DNA from: Prevotellaceae bacterium UBA1720
GTDB lineage: Bacteria > Bacteroidota > Bacteroidia > Bacteroidales > Bacteroidaceae
Assembly (NCBI GenBank): GCA_002317475.1
Contig: DCIS01000024.1
Location: 17,878-42,226 of the forward strand
DNA: 24,349 nt
Direction: 5' to 3'
Part shown: positions 1-7,943 of the stretch, piece by piece
Layout of the letters: the number at the start of each line of letters is the position of its first letter
Numbering within the stretch: the stretch's first letter is position 1
Program-made: the position numbers and the translations under genes
Notes under the pieces: generated by a model
What the model saw: the letters and a program-made list of their open reading frames with translations, nothing else
Told to the model about the DNA's origin: nothing
The model's database searches: none

Positions 1-293
1 GACATAGGTCTGCCTGTGTTTTGCATAGCTTGTGGTCCCCAATGGTCGCACACCATCACCGTATCCCAAGGCGTTACGGGCAGAGGTGGCACGAAGCGCT
101 CTACCTTGGCGTACGGGATGCCCAGAAAGGCCTCTGTACCCTCCTGATGGATGCCTTGCACGGTACCGTCTGCGATACGCACAATGGGGTTGGCAACCGT
201 CTTCTGCACCTTCTTCTGAGCAAAGACTGAGGGGGAAAGAATAAGCAACATGGAGGTTGCGAAAAGACGCAAATTGCGAGTGATTATTTTCAT
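1..293 (-). CDS. Type B carboxylesterase, N-terminal part (runs off window)
   Basis: The minus strand is open from an ATG at 293 to the window edge, giving 97 residues. It starts with a basic, hydrophobic signal peptide (MKIITRNLRLFATSMLL...) ending near VFAQ, so the protein is probably exported. It continues with the family's N-terminal pattern: a DGTVQGI strand, then GIPYAKVERFVPP, then WGPQAMQ. The same GIPYA.P pattern occurs in the complete esterase at 435-1913, so the two are divergent paralogues. The catalytic Ser, acid and His lie beyond the window and cannot be checked. The family hydrolyses carboxylic esters; a role on acetyl or feruloyl groups of plant polysaccharides is inferred only from the neighbouring arabinose genes. 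Confidence 0.85.
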   Translation of the reverse strand, partial: MKIITRNLRLFATSMLLILSPSVFAQKKVQKTVANPIVRIADGTVQGIHQEGTEAFLGIPYAKVERFVPPLPVTPWDTVMVCDHWGPQAMQNTGRPM

Positions 294-322
294 GATAGCA
301 ATATTTTGACGTAATACTGCTA

Positions 323-330
323 CAAAGATA
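323..330 (-). promoter_or_regulatory. Candidate -7 box of the left carboxylesterase
   Basis: The minus strand reads TATCTTTG here, matching the Bacteroidetes -7 consensus TAnnTTTG, about 30 bases before the ATG at 293. No good TTTG is seen 19-21 bases upstream, only a T-rich stretch, so the match is partial. Confidence 0.4.
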
Positions 331-385
331 ATAAATATGTATAGAAAAAACCTTATTTGCATGATGAATTATACAAAATATTTAC

Positions 386-393
386 TAAATTTG
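386..393 (+). promoter_or_regulatory. Candidate -7 box of the carboxylesterase at 435
   Basis: TAAATTTG matches the Bacteroidetes -7 consensus and lies 41 bases before the ATG. The nearest upstream TTTG (356-359) is 26 bases away, longer than the usual 19-21, so the -33 element is uncertain. Confidence 0.45.
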
Positions 394-434
394 CATCGCG
401 AATGTAATAATTACCATTAATCTAATTCATTGTC

Positions 435-1913
435 ATGAAAAAGGTATTTCTATTTGCTTTAGTTGCCATGATGAGTTTCTCATCGATGGCACAAAAGAAC
501 ACCGTGCTCACCATCGAGGGTGGACAGGTTCAGGGTGTCGCTTGCGACGATCGTACGGATGTTACCGTTTACCGTGGCATCCCTTATGCAGCTCCCCCAA
601 TTGGCGAGAACCGCTGGAAGGAACCACAGCCCGTAGTGGCATGGAAGGGCGTGAAGGTTTGTGACACCTTCGGTCACCCCAGTTATCAGGCTTCTCATCT
701 CCCCGGTGGATACGCTACAGAGTGGGGGTACGGCAAGGAAGCACCCTATAGCGAGGATTGCCTCTACCTGAATGTATGGACAAAGGCTCCCGGGCAGGTG
801 AACAAGAAGTTGCCCGTAGCGCTGTGGATACATGGTGGCGGCTACCGTGAGGGTTGGGGTACAGAACCCGAGTTTGACGGACAGGAGTGGGGTGCAAAGG
901 ACGTTGTCCTGGTGAGCATCAACTATCGTCTGGGCGTCTTTGGTTTCCTCTGCCACCCCGAACTGACAGCTGAGAGTCCTCACAAGGTAAGCGGCAACTA
1001 TGGCATCCTGGATCAGATTGAGTCGCTGAAGTGGATCAAGAAGAACATCGCACAGTTTGGCGGCGATCCCAACAATGTGACTATTTTCGGACAGAGTGCC
1101 GGTGGTGGTAGCGTACGTACCCTTTGTGAGAGTCCCTTGGCTCGTGGTCTCTTCCATAAGGCTGTGATTATGAGTGCAAACGGTATCAACAAAGCTGGTG
1201 GTACTCCCGCTGGTCCTTTTGCTCCTATGACACTGCAGCAGGCAGAACAGACAACCAAGAAGATCATGGATTGGGCAGGACTGAAGGACTTGGTCAGCAT
1301 GCGCCGTGCAGCTACCGAGACCATCCACGCACTACCTACTATCTATGGTCAGGTAACAGGCGAACGTGCCTATATGGCTCAGATGCCTATCGTAGAGGGT
1401 TATGTAAGCAAGGAGAGCTTTGATGACGCCACACGTGACGGTTCGTTGGCAGACGTACCATACATGATTGGTTACACGCTGAACGACATGGGCGATATGA
1501 GTGAGGGCATCGCGGAATTCTGTAAGGTACGCGAGAGCAAGGGCGGTAAGGCATGGGCATACGAGTTTGCTCGTCCATTGCCCGATGATGGTAGCCATCC
1601 CGAGGTAACACAGCGTCTGAAGGGTGCTTTCCATTCCTCTGACCTATGGTTCGTATTCAAGAGCCTGAAGCATTGCTGGCGTCCCTGGACAAAGGGTGAC
1701 TGGGATCTGTCAGAGAAGATGCTGACCGCATGGACCAACTTTGCCAAGTATAGCGACCCCAATGGTGCCAAGGGCGGAAACTGGAAACCCTGTACCGAGA
1801 AGGCTCCTAACTTCATGGTATTCAAGTTGAACGACAAGGATGCTGAAGCCTCATTCGTAGGTCAGCCAGAGAAGGCTGCTGGTGGTGGCATGATGATGAT
1901 GTTTGGAAGATAA
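435..1913 (+). CDS. Secreted type B carboxylesterase
   Basis: A 492-residue protein of the carboxylesterase/cholinesterase alpha/beta-hydrolase family, of normal full length. Residues 1-20 form a signal peptide ending SSMAQ. Family landmarks in order are GIPYAAPP (48-55), EDCLYLNVW (107-115), the oxyanion-hole motif HGGG (133-136), and the nucleophile elbow GQSAGG with Ser221. By position, Asp351 in LNDMG takes the place of the usual catalytic Glu and His400 in GAFHSSD is the catalytic His. It should hydrolyse esters in the periplasm or outside the cell; the substrate is not visible in the sequence. Divergence from a paralogue and closeness to the ara genes suggest a plant-polysaccharide ester, which is an inference. 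The C-terminus is an odd GGGMMMMFGR tail. Confidence 0.93.
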   Translation: MKKVFLFALVAMMSFSSMAQKNTVLTIEGGQVQGVACDDRTDVTVYRGIPYAAPPIGENRWKEPQPVVAWKGVKVCDTFGHPSYQASHLPGGYATEWGYGKEAPYSEDCLYLNVWTKAPGQVNKKLPVALWIHGGGYREGWGTEPEFDGQEWGAKDVVLVSINYRLGVFGFLCHPELTAESPHKVSGNYGILDQIESLKWIKKNIAQFGGDPNNVTIFGQSAGGGSVRTLCESPLARGLFHKAVIMSANGINKAGGTPAGPFAPMTLQQAEQTTKKIMDWAGLKDLVSMRRAATETIHALPTIYGQVTGERAYMAQMPIVEGYVSKESFDDATRDGSLADVPYMIGYTLNDMGDMSEGIAEFCKVRESKGGKAWAYEFARPLPDDGSHPEVTQRLKGAFHSSDLWFVFKSLKHCWRPWTKGDWDLSEKMLTAWTNFAKYSDPNGAKGGNWKPCTEKAPNFMVFKLNDKDAEASFVGQPEKAAGGGMMMMFGR

Positions 1914-1917
1914 AGAT

Positions 1918-2008
1918 CTAGGAAATCCTAGGGAATCCTAGTCAATCCTAGGGGTCCTAGGTAGTCCTAGTTTTTCCTAGGTAACTAGGCAATCCTAGGC
2001 AATCCTAA
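1918..2008. repeat. CTAG tandem array, period about 10 bp
   Basis: Nine CTAG tetramers start at 1918, 1928, 1938, 1948, 1957, 1967, 1977, 1985 and 1995, and a degenerate CTAA follows at 2005. Most sit in an AATCCTAGG-like unit, so the array is palindromic at short range. It fills the space between the esterase stop codon and the terminator. Spacing is 8-10 bases, close to one DNA turn. Function is unknown. Confidence 0.9.
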
Positions 2009-2026
2009 AGGATTTATTTATAAAGA

Positions 2027-2059
2027 AATAGGAGCACCCCAATTTGAGGTGCTCCTATT
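2027..2059. terminator. Bidirectional terminator between the esterase and rpiB
   Basis: A perfect 12-bp stem (2027-2038 with 2048-2059) encloses a 9-base loop. On the plus strand it is followed by ATTTT; on the minus strand T-rich sequence (CTTTATAAAT) follows after a few bases. It sits between convergent genes and can serve both. Confidence 0.85.
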
Positions 2060-2100
2060 ATTTTGTATCTATCTTGCGACGTGCCGCAAGATAGAGGACC

Positions 2101-2529
2101 TTATTTCACGGGAATATCATCGATGCGTGTCTGATGACGGCCTCCAGCAAACTCTGTCTGGAAGAACTCGTCAAGGCAAGCACGGCATGTCTCCTCTGTG
2201 ATGAAACGGCCGGGGAAAACGATGACATTGGCATTGTTGTGCTCGCGGATGAGGTGAGCAATCTCGGGTTGCCAAACAAGACCAGCACGGATGCCCTGGT
2301 GCTTGTTCAAAGTCATAGAGATACCCTCACCACTACCGCACATAGCTATACCAGGATAGACTTCACCCTTCTCGATACCTTCAGCCAATGCGTGGCCGTA
2401 GGTAGCGTAGTTGCAGCTGTCCTCAGTATAGGTGCCGTAGTCCTTGTATGCGATGCCTTTCTCCTCCAAGTATTTCTTTACGAACTGCTTCAAGGGAAAT
2501 GCAGCATGATCACTTGCGAGTCCGACCAT
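2101..2529 (-). CDS. rpiB: Ribose-5-phosphate isomerase B
   Basis: This 142-residue protein has the usual length of RpiB/LacAB isomerases, which interconvert ribose 5-phosphate and ribulose 5-phosphate in the cytoplasm. It shows the N-terminal ASDHAAF motif, the CGSGEGIS loop whose Cys is the catalytic base in the E. coli enzyme, the GIRAGL strand, HNNANV with the conserved His/Asn, and the C-terminal FAGGRHQTR phosphate-binding segment. Its ATG shares one base with the tkt stop codon (TAATG), so translation is probably coupled to tkt. It is the last gene of the arabinose operon, followed by the terminator at 2027-2059. Confidence 0.95.
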   Translation of the reverse strand: MVGLASDHAAFPLKQFVKKYLEEKGIAYKDYGTYTEDSCNYATYGHALAEGIEKGEVYPGIAMCGSGEGISMTLNKHQGIRAGLVWQPEIAHLIREHNNANVIVFPGRFITEETCRACLDEFFQTEFAGGRHQTRIDDIPVK

Positions 2530-4556
2530 TAGAGCATTGCCTTTACCTGGTTGTAAACGTTCTCAGCGGTGTAACCGAGCTTCTCGTCAAGCACCTTGTA
2601 GGGAGCAGAGAAACCAAAGGTCTCAAGACCCCATACCTTTGACTTGGGATCAGCACCGATGAGGAATGCCTGCAGGTTAACGGGAAGACCAGCGGTCATA
2701 CCGAATACCTTGGCACCTACGGGTACAACACTCTGCTGGTACTCAGCACTCTGGGTACGGAAGAGACCCTCAGAGGGAACACTTACGATACGTACCTTAA
2801 CGCCATCCTTGCGGAGGAGTTCTGCACCTGAGATGAGGGTAGAAACCTCAGAACCGGTAGCTACCATCACAACATCGGGATTCTCGTCTGAACCAGCTAC
2901 GATGTAACCACCCTTGCGAGCCTGCTCGTAGTCGTTGCCCTCGGGAAGATTGTTGATATTCTGACGAGAGAGGATGAGCGCAGTGGGGCTCTCCATGTTC
3001 TCCATAGCCATAGCCCAAGCTGTAGTGGTCTCCTTGGCATCAGCGGGACGCAGTACGAGGCAAGAGTTCTTACCATCGTGACGCTTCAGCTTCTCCATGA
3101 GACGGATCTGTGCCTCGTGCTCAACGGGCTCATGGGTAGGACCATCCTCACCAACACGGAAGGCATCATGTGTCCAGATGAACTTAACAGGAAGCTGCAT
3201 GAGAGCTGCCATACGAACAACGGGAAGCATGTACTGGCTGAATACGAAGAAGGTACCACAAGCGGGGATAACACCACCGTGGAGGGCCATACCTACGCAG
3301 CAGCAAGCCATGGTAAACTCAGCAACACCAGCCTGGAAGAATGCACCTGAGAAATCGTTAGCAGTAAGAGCCTTTGTCTCCTTCAAGAAACCATCGGTCT
3401 TGTCTGAGTTAGAGAGGTCGGCAGATGCACAGATCATGTTGGGAACCTGCTTTGCCAATACGCTCAAGCAAGCAGCTGATGCGTTACGTGTAGCATCGTT
3501 GTCCTTCTGTGTACAAGCGCTCCAGTCAATCTTGGGAGCCTTGCCACTGAACCAATCTGCCTGTTGTGCAGCCTTCTCGGGATTTGCCTCAGCCCATGCC
3601 TTCTCCTCAGCATAACGCTCAGCGCAGATAGCCTTCAGTTCCTCTGCACGCTTTGCATAGAGTTCCTTAACGTCATCGAAGATCTGGAATGGATTCTCGG
3701 GATCACCACCAAGGTTCTTAATGGTATTGATGTAAGCATCACCACCGAGAGGAGCACCGTGAGTCTTGCAGTTAGCCTCGTATGAGGTACCATCAGCCTT
3801 CAATGCACCCTTACCCATGATACACTTACCGATAATCAAGGTGGGCTTGCCTACAACAGCCTTAGCCTGCTCAATAGCAGCACGGATCTGAGCTGCGTCG
3901 TTACCGTTGATCTCGATAACTTCCCAACCCTGAGCACGATACTTGGCAGCAGTATCCTCATTCATGACGTCCTTGGTCTCAGTAGAAAGCTGGATGTCGT
4001 TGCAGTCGTAGAACATGATGAGGTTGTCCAGACCGAGGTTGCCAGCAATACGAGCAGCACCCTGTGAAACTTCCTCCTGAATACCACCATCAGAGATGTA
4101 TGCATAGATGGTCTCTTTAGCGAAAGTGGGGTTGCCAGTGTGAGCAGCCAGGAACTTGGCAGCAATAGCAGCACCAATAGCGTATGCATGACCCTGACCA
4201 AGAGGACCAGAGGTATTCTCAATACCACGAGCTACTTCATACTCGGGGTGACCAGTAGTGGGTGAACCCCACTGACGAAGTTGTGCGAGCTCGTCGAGAG
4301 AGAACTTGCCGATAAGGGTAAGCTGTGAGTACAGCATGGGAGCCATGTGACCGGGATCCAGGAAGAAACGGTCGCGACCTACCCATTCGGGGTTCTGGGG
4401 ATCATAGTTCAGATATTCACTATACAATACGTTGATAAAGTCAGCACCACCCATGGCACCACCGGGGTGACCACTCTTTGCCTTCTCAACGGCTGAAGCT
4501 GCCAGGATACGGATGTTATTGGCAGCATGATTCAAAACTTCAATTGAATTTGCCAT
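2529..4556 (-). CDS. tkt: Transketolase
   Basis: A full-length transketolase (675 residues) transferring two-carbon units between pentose-pathway sugars with thiamine diphosphate (ThDP) as cofactor. The N-terminal domain carries SGHPGG (His30), DPGHM (His70), TTGHPEY (His103) and GPLGQG. The metal/ThDP motif reads SDGG...DCND, with Asp156 and Asn186 at the metal-ligand positions; Ser155 stands where E. coli has Gly. The pyrimidine-binding domain contains GVAEFTM with Glu413, the expected catalytic Glu. It lies 29 bases after the ribulokinase and overlaps rpiB by one base. Here it connects arabinose-derived xylulose 5-phosphate to central metabolism. Another transketolase may exist elsewhere in the genome. 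Confidence 0.96.
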   Translation of the reverse strand: MANSIEVLNHAANNIRILAASAVEKAKSGHPGGAMGGADFINVLYSEYLNYDPQNPEWVGRDRFFLDPGHMAPMLYSQLTLIGKFSLDELAQLRQWGSPTTGHPEYEVARGIENTSGPLGQGHAYAIGAAIAAKFLAAHTGNPTFAKETIYAYISDGGIQEEVSQGAARIAGNLGLDNLIMFYDCNDIQLSTETKDVMNEDTAAKYRAQGWEVIEINGNDAAQIRAAIEQAKAVVGKPTLIIGKCIMGKGALKADGTSYEANCKTHGAPLGGDAYINTIKNLGGDPENPFQIFDDVKELYAKRAEELKAICAERYAEEKAWAEANPEKAAQQADWFSGKAPKIDWSACTQKDNDATRNASAACLSVLAKQVPNMICASADLSNSDKTDGFLKETKALTANDFSGAFFQAGVAEFTMACCCVGMALHGGVIPACGTFFVFSQYMLPVVRMAALMQLPVKFIWTHDAFRVGEDGPTHEPVEHEAQIRLMEKLKRHDGKNSCLVLRPADAKETTTAWAMAMENMESPTALILSRQNINNLPEGNDYEQARKGGYIVAGSDENPDVVMVATGSEVSTLISGAELLRKDGVKVRIVSVPSEGLFRTQSAEYQQSVVPVGAKVFGMTAGLPVNLQAFLIGADPKSKVWGLETFGFSAPYKVLDEKLGYTAENVYNQVKAML

Positions 4557-4585
4557 TTTAATTGATTATTAAACTATTATAATGA

Positions 4586-6211
4586 TTATTTTTTATTTGC
4601 TACAGCGGCTGCTTCTACGGGCAGACATGCCTTGTAATTCTCGATGTACTTGTTGAAACCTTCAACATCCTCGGGCTTGGGAGCAATCTCAACACCAGTA
4701 TTACCAGCGAAGACGATTGTCTCGAGATAGTCAGCCAAGTTCATACCCTTATTATTAATAAGGTAACCAGCCAAAAGGGCAATACCCCATGCACCACCTT
4801 CACCTGCAGTCTCCATGACAGAAATGGGTGAGTTGAGTGCAGCGGCTAATACGCTCTGACCTACACCAGGGGTCTTGAAGAGACCACCATGACCAGTGAT
4901 GCGGTCTACTTTTACCTTCTCCTCTTTGAAAAGGATGTCGTTACCGAGCTTCAATACAGCAACGGTAGCGTAGAGGTTGGTACGGATAAAATTGGCAAGG
5001 TTGAACTTGTCGTTAGCCGAACGAAGCACCATAGGACGACCTTCCTGCATTCCTGCAACAGGTTCGCCAGAGATGTAGTTGTAAGCAATAACACCACCAC
5101 AATCGGGATCACCCTTGAGGGCATTGTTGTACAGTTTGCCGTAAACCTCGTTCATATCAACGGGTACACCCAGCAATTCCTGGTACTCCTTGAAGAGCTT
5201 CACCCATGCGTTGATATCAGAGGTACAGTTATTGCAATGTACCATAGCAACGAGTGAACCATCAGGGGTAGTCACCATATCAATCATCTCATTGGGCTTC
5301 GAGAGGTCTTTCTCAAGAACGATCATAGAGAATGAAGAGGTACCTGCGCTCACATTTCCTGTACGCTGCTTAACAGCATTGGTTGCTACCATACCTGTAC
5401 CTGCATCACCCTCGGGTGGACACATGGGGCAACCAGGCTTCAAGTGACCAGAGATATCAAGACGCTTAGCACCATGCTCAGTCAGGAAACCCGCGTTCTC
5501 GCCTGCACAGATGCACTTGGGAAGGATGTCCTCGAGCTTCCAGGGGAAGTTCTTGGGAGCAACGAGTTCGTTGAACTTCTGTACCATCTCAGCGTTGTAG
5601 TTCTTGGTCTCAGGATCAACGGGAATCATACCTGAGGCGTCACCGATACCGAGCACCTTCTCACCTGTCAGACGCCAGTGGATATAACCAGCAAGGGTAG
5701 TGAGGTAGGTGATGCCAGGTACATGCTCCTCATTATCAAGAATGCACTGGTAGAGGTGAGAGATTGACCAACGCAAGGGGATGTTGTAGTTGAAGAGACT
5801 TGAGAGCTCAGCAGCTGCAGCACCAGTGTTGGTGTTACGCCATGTACGGAAGGGAGAAAGGATCTTCTCGCTCTCGCCTACAGGCGCACCCTGGCTGGCA
5901 ATGCCATTAGGACCGAATGCCATGTAACCGTGCATCATGGCAGAGATACCAATAGATGCAAGGATTTCAATCTCGCAGTCATACTGCGCCTTTACGTTCT
6001 TACGAAGATCGGCATAGCAGTCAGCCAAGCCATACCAGATGGCCTCAGTTGAATATGTCCAGATACCGTCGTGCAACTGGTTCTCCCACTCGTGTGAACC
6101 TTGTGCTATGGGCTTATTCTCCTCGTCAATGAGGACAGCCTTGATGCGGGTAGAGCCGAACTCGATACCGAGCACGGCTTTACCAGCGATGATAGTTTCT
6201 TTTGCAGTCAT
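4586..6211 (-). CDS. araB: FGGY-family kinase, probable L-ribulokinase
   Basis: A 541-residue FGGY carbohydrate kinase. The N-terminal domain starts with GIEFGSTRIKAVLID (15-29, phosphate 1 loop) and includes the family segment AGYIHWRLTG (174-183). EGDAGTGM holds Asp269, the likely catalytic base, and the C-terminal ATP-binding part has GHGGLFKTPG and AGEGGAWGIAL. It should phosphorylate L-ribulose to L-ribulose 5-phosphate. That assignment rests on position between araA and tkt and on known Bacteroides ara operons, where an FGGY kinase of this kind acts as ribulokinase; it is not closely similar to E. coli AraB. A xylulokinase-like substrate is the main alternative. A REP-like repeat cluster separates it from araA. 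Confidence 0.85.
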   Translation of the reverse strand: MTAKETIIAGKAVLGIEFGSTRIKAVLIDEENKPIAQGSHEWENQLHDGIWTYSTEAIWYGLADCYADLRKNVKAQYDCEIEILASIGISAMMHGYMAFGPNGIASQGAPVGESEKILSPFRTWRNTNTGAAAAELSSLFNYNIPLRWSISHLYQCILDNEEHVPGITYLTTLAGYIHWRLTGEKVLGIGDASGMIPVDPETKNYNAEMVQKFNELVAPKNFPWKLEDILPKCICAGENAGFLTEHGAKRLDISGHLKPGCPMCPPEGDAGTGMVATNAVKQRTGNVSAGTSSFSMIVLEKDLSKPNEMIDMVTTPDGSLVAMVHCNNCTSDINAWVKLFKEYQELLGVPVDMNEVYGKLYNNALKGDPDCGGVIAYNYISGEPVAGMQEGRPMVLRSANDKFNLANFIRTNLYATVAVLKLGNDILFKEEKVKVDRITGHGGLFKTPGVGQSVLAAALNSPISVMETAGEGGAWGIALLAGYLINNKGMNLADYLETIVFAGNTGVEIAPKPEDVEGFNKYIENYKACLPVEAAAVANKK

Positions 6212-6221
6212 ATTAGCCTAA

Positions 6222-6371
6222 CCAAGCCTTCCCAGAGGGAAGGATGTTTTATTGTATTGTTGTTTGTAATTCTATTGTTGCCAAGTCTTCCCATAAGAAA
6301 GGAATGTGAGAATGAAATGCATTTTGGTACGCAAAATCATTCTAACATCCCTCCCTTTGGGAGGGCTTGGG
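6222..6371. repeat. REP-like repeat cluster between araA and the ribulokinase
   Basis: Three copies of a unit of about 27 bases fill this 166-base gap. Copy 1 (6222-6248) begins CCAAGCCTTCCCA and ends GGAAGGATGTT. Copy 2 (6281-6307) is a direct, more diverged copy beginning CCAAGTCTTCCCA. Copy 3 (6344-6371) is inverted, reading AACATCCCTCCC...GGGAGGGCTTGGG. Copies 2 and 3 flank a further nested inverted repeat (AGAATG at 6309 with CATTCT near 6338; ATTTTG/CAAAAT inside). Each unit can fold by itself and the outer pair can form a long stem. Intergenic units of this kind, with a CCCTCCC...GGGAGGG core, are common in Bacteroidales as far as I recall. Confidence 0.8.
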
Positions 6372-6377
6372 TGTGTT

Positions 6378-7910
6378 TTATCTCAGTGCTTTGTTCAACA
6401 TGTAGTAGATCTCGTTGTTACGCAATTCCTTCTTGAACTCAGGGATAGTAGTGTTCTTGTTGATTGCGACGTACTCGATACCGGTCATCTCTGCGAAATC
6501 CTCCCAATACTCCTCGGTGATATCGTAAGAGAATGCGCTGTGGTGTGTACCACCTGCCAGGATCCATGCTGCTGCACCAATCTCGAAGGTAGGCTGGGGG
6601 ATCCAGAGTGCTGATGCAACAGGAAGGTTGGGCATGGGCTTAGGCTCGATGCACTCTACCTCCTGAGTAATCAGACGGAAACGGTTGCCAAGGTCAACAA
6701 CAGTTGCCTTTACACCCATACCAGTCTTTGAAGTGAACACGAGACGAGCAGTCATCTGCTTGCGAATACCAATGCCGAGGAAGTGAACCTCGAGGGTTGG
6801 CTTATCAACAGCAATGAGAGGAGTAACCTCCAACATGTGTGACTGCAGGCATGAGCTCTGATCACCAGCAAAGTTCAATGTATAGTCCTCGAGGAATGAG
6901 CAACCCTTAGCCAAACCCTGGTTCATAATCCAGAGTGAACGATAGAGACAAGCGGTCTTCCAGTCACCCTCTGCACCAAAACCATAACCCTCAGCCATCA
7001 AACGCTGTGAAGCAAGACCGGGAATCTGGTCGAAACCGCAGAAGTTAGGACTATCAATATCAGCATCGCCAAGGTCGTCGAAGTTAGTAGTGAAAGCAGT
7101 AGCACCCTCGTCAGCCAATACACGACGAATAGCAATCTCAGCCTTTGCTGCATTCTTTACCTTCTCCCAGTATACCTCTTCACCGCTCTCGTCAATCTTG
7201 ATGGTGTACTCCTTCTTATACTGCTCAACCAAAGCATCTGCTTCAGCATCAGTTACCTGCTTGAAGTAATTCATCAATGAAGAAACGGGGTAGTAGTCAA
7301 CATGGTAACCCAGACGTTGCTCAAACTCAGCACGGTCACCATCGGTAACACATACGTTGTTCATATTCATACCAAACATCAAGCAACGAACATTCTTTGC
7401 GTCAGCTACAGCAGCAGCTGTGCGAGCCCATACACCGATCTTCTTCTGGCAATCCTCGTTGGTCCAATGACCAGCTACAACCTTACGATTAACACGCATA
7501 CGGGTGCATGCGTGACCAAACTCGATATCACCATGAGCACTCTGGTTGAGGTTCATGAAGTCCATGTCAATCTCATTCCAAGGAATCTCAGTGTTGAACT
7601 GAGTGTGGAAATGGAGCATAGGCTTCTGCAATGCCTGCAGACCCTTGATCCACATCTTAGCAGGTGAGAAAGTGTGCATCCATGTGATAACACCTACACA
7701 GTTCTCAGCACTATTGGCATCCTTCATCAACTTCTCAGCCTCCTGAGCAGACTTAACGGTGCCCTTATAAACAATCTTGACAGGAACATTGCCACTCTTG
7801 TTGATACCATCAATCATGATGTTAGAGTGCTCATCTACCTGACCAAGTACTTGCTCTCCATACAGCAGCTGTGTACCTGACAGCCACCAAACTTCTAAAT
7901 TTTCAAACAT
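6378..7910 (-). CDS. araA: L-arabinose isomerase
   Basis: A 510-residue AraA of normal length that converts L-arabinose to L-ribulose in the cytoplasm. All four metal/catalytic positions of the family are present: Glu314 in AEGDWK, Glu341 in FLEDYT, His358 in QSHMLEV and His457 in GGTHHSAF (E. coli 306, 333, 350 and 450). The N-terminus FENLEVWWLSGTQ is the usual family start, and the ATG at 7910 fits it. The gene lies 33 bases after araD and precedes the kinase across the repeat cluster, so it belongs to the same operon. Confidence 0.97.
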   Translation of the reverse strand: MFENLEVWWLSGTQLLYGEQVLGQVDEHSNIMIDGINKSGNVPVKIVYKGTVKSAQEAEKLMKDANSAENCVGVITWMHTFSPAKMWIKGLQALQKPMLHFHTQFNTEIPWNEIDMDFMNLNQSAHGDIEFGHACTRMRVNRKVVAGHWTNEDCQKKIGVWARTAAAVADAKNVRCLMFGMNMNNVCVTDGDRAEFEQRLGYHVDYYPVSSLMNYFKQVTDAEADALVEQYKKEYTIKIDESGEEVYWEKVKNAAKAEIAIRRVLADEGATAFTTNFDDLGDADIDSPNFCGFDQIPGLASQRLMAEGYGFGAEGDWKTACLYRSLWIMNQGLAKGCSFLEDYTLNFAGDQSSCLQSHMLEVTPLIAVDKPTLEVHFLGIGIRKQMTARLVFTSKTGMGVKATVVDLGNRFRLITQEVECIEPKPMPNLPVASALWIPQPTFEIGAAAWILAGGTHHSAFSYDITEEYWEDFAEMTGIEYVAINKNTTIPEFKKELRNNEIYYMLNKALR

Positions 7911-7943
7911 ATTTATAGAATTATTTATTTTATAATTTGATTT

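Noticed and set aside
480..1328. Minus-strand open frame of 282 codons inside the carboxylesterase
   Set aside because: Shadow of a well-supported gene with full catalytic motifs; no recognisable motif of its own.
1882..1913. Phase-variable (ATG)4 tract at the esterase 3' end
   Set aside because: Only four trinucleotide units; gain or loss would stay in frame, so it does not form an on/off switch.
6222..6371. Transposon remnant (MITE) between araA and the kinase
   Set aside because: The units are arranged two direct and one inverted, without clear terminal repeats plus target duplication; REP-like repeats fit better.
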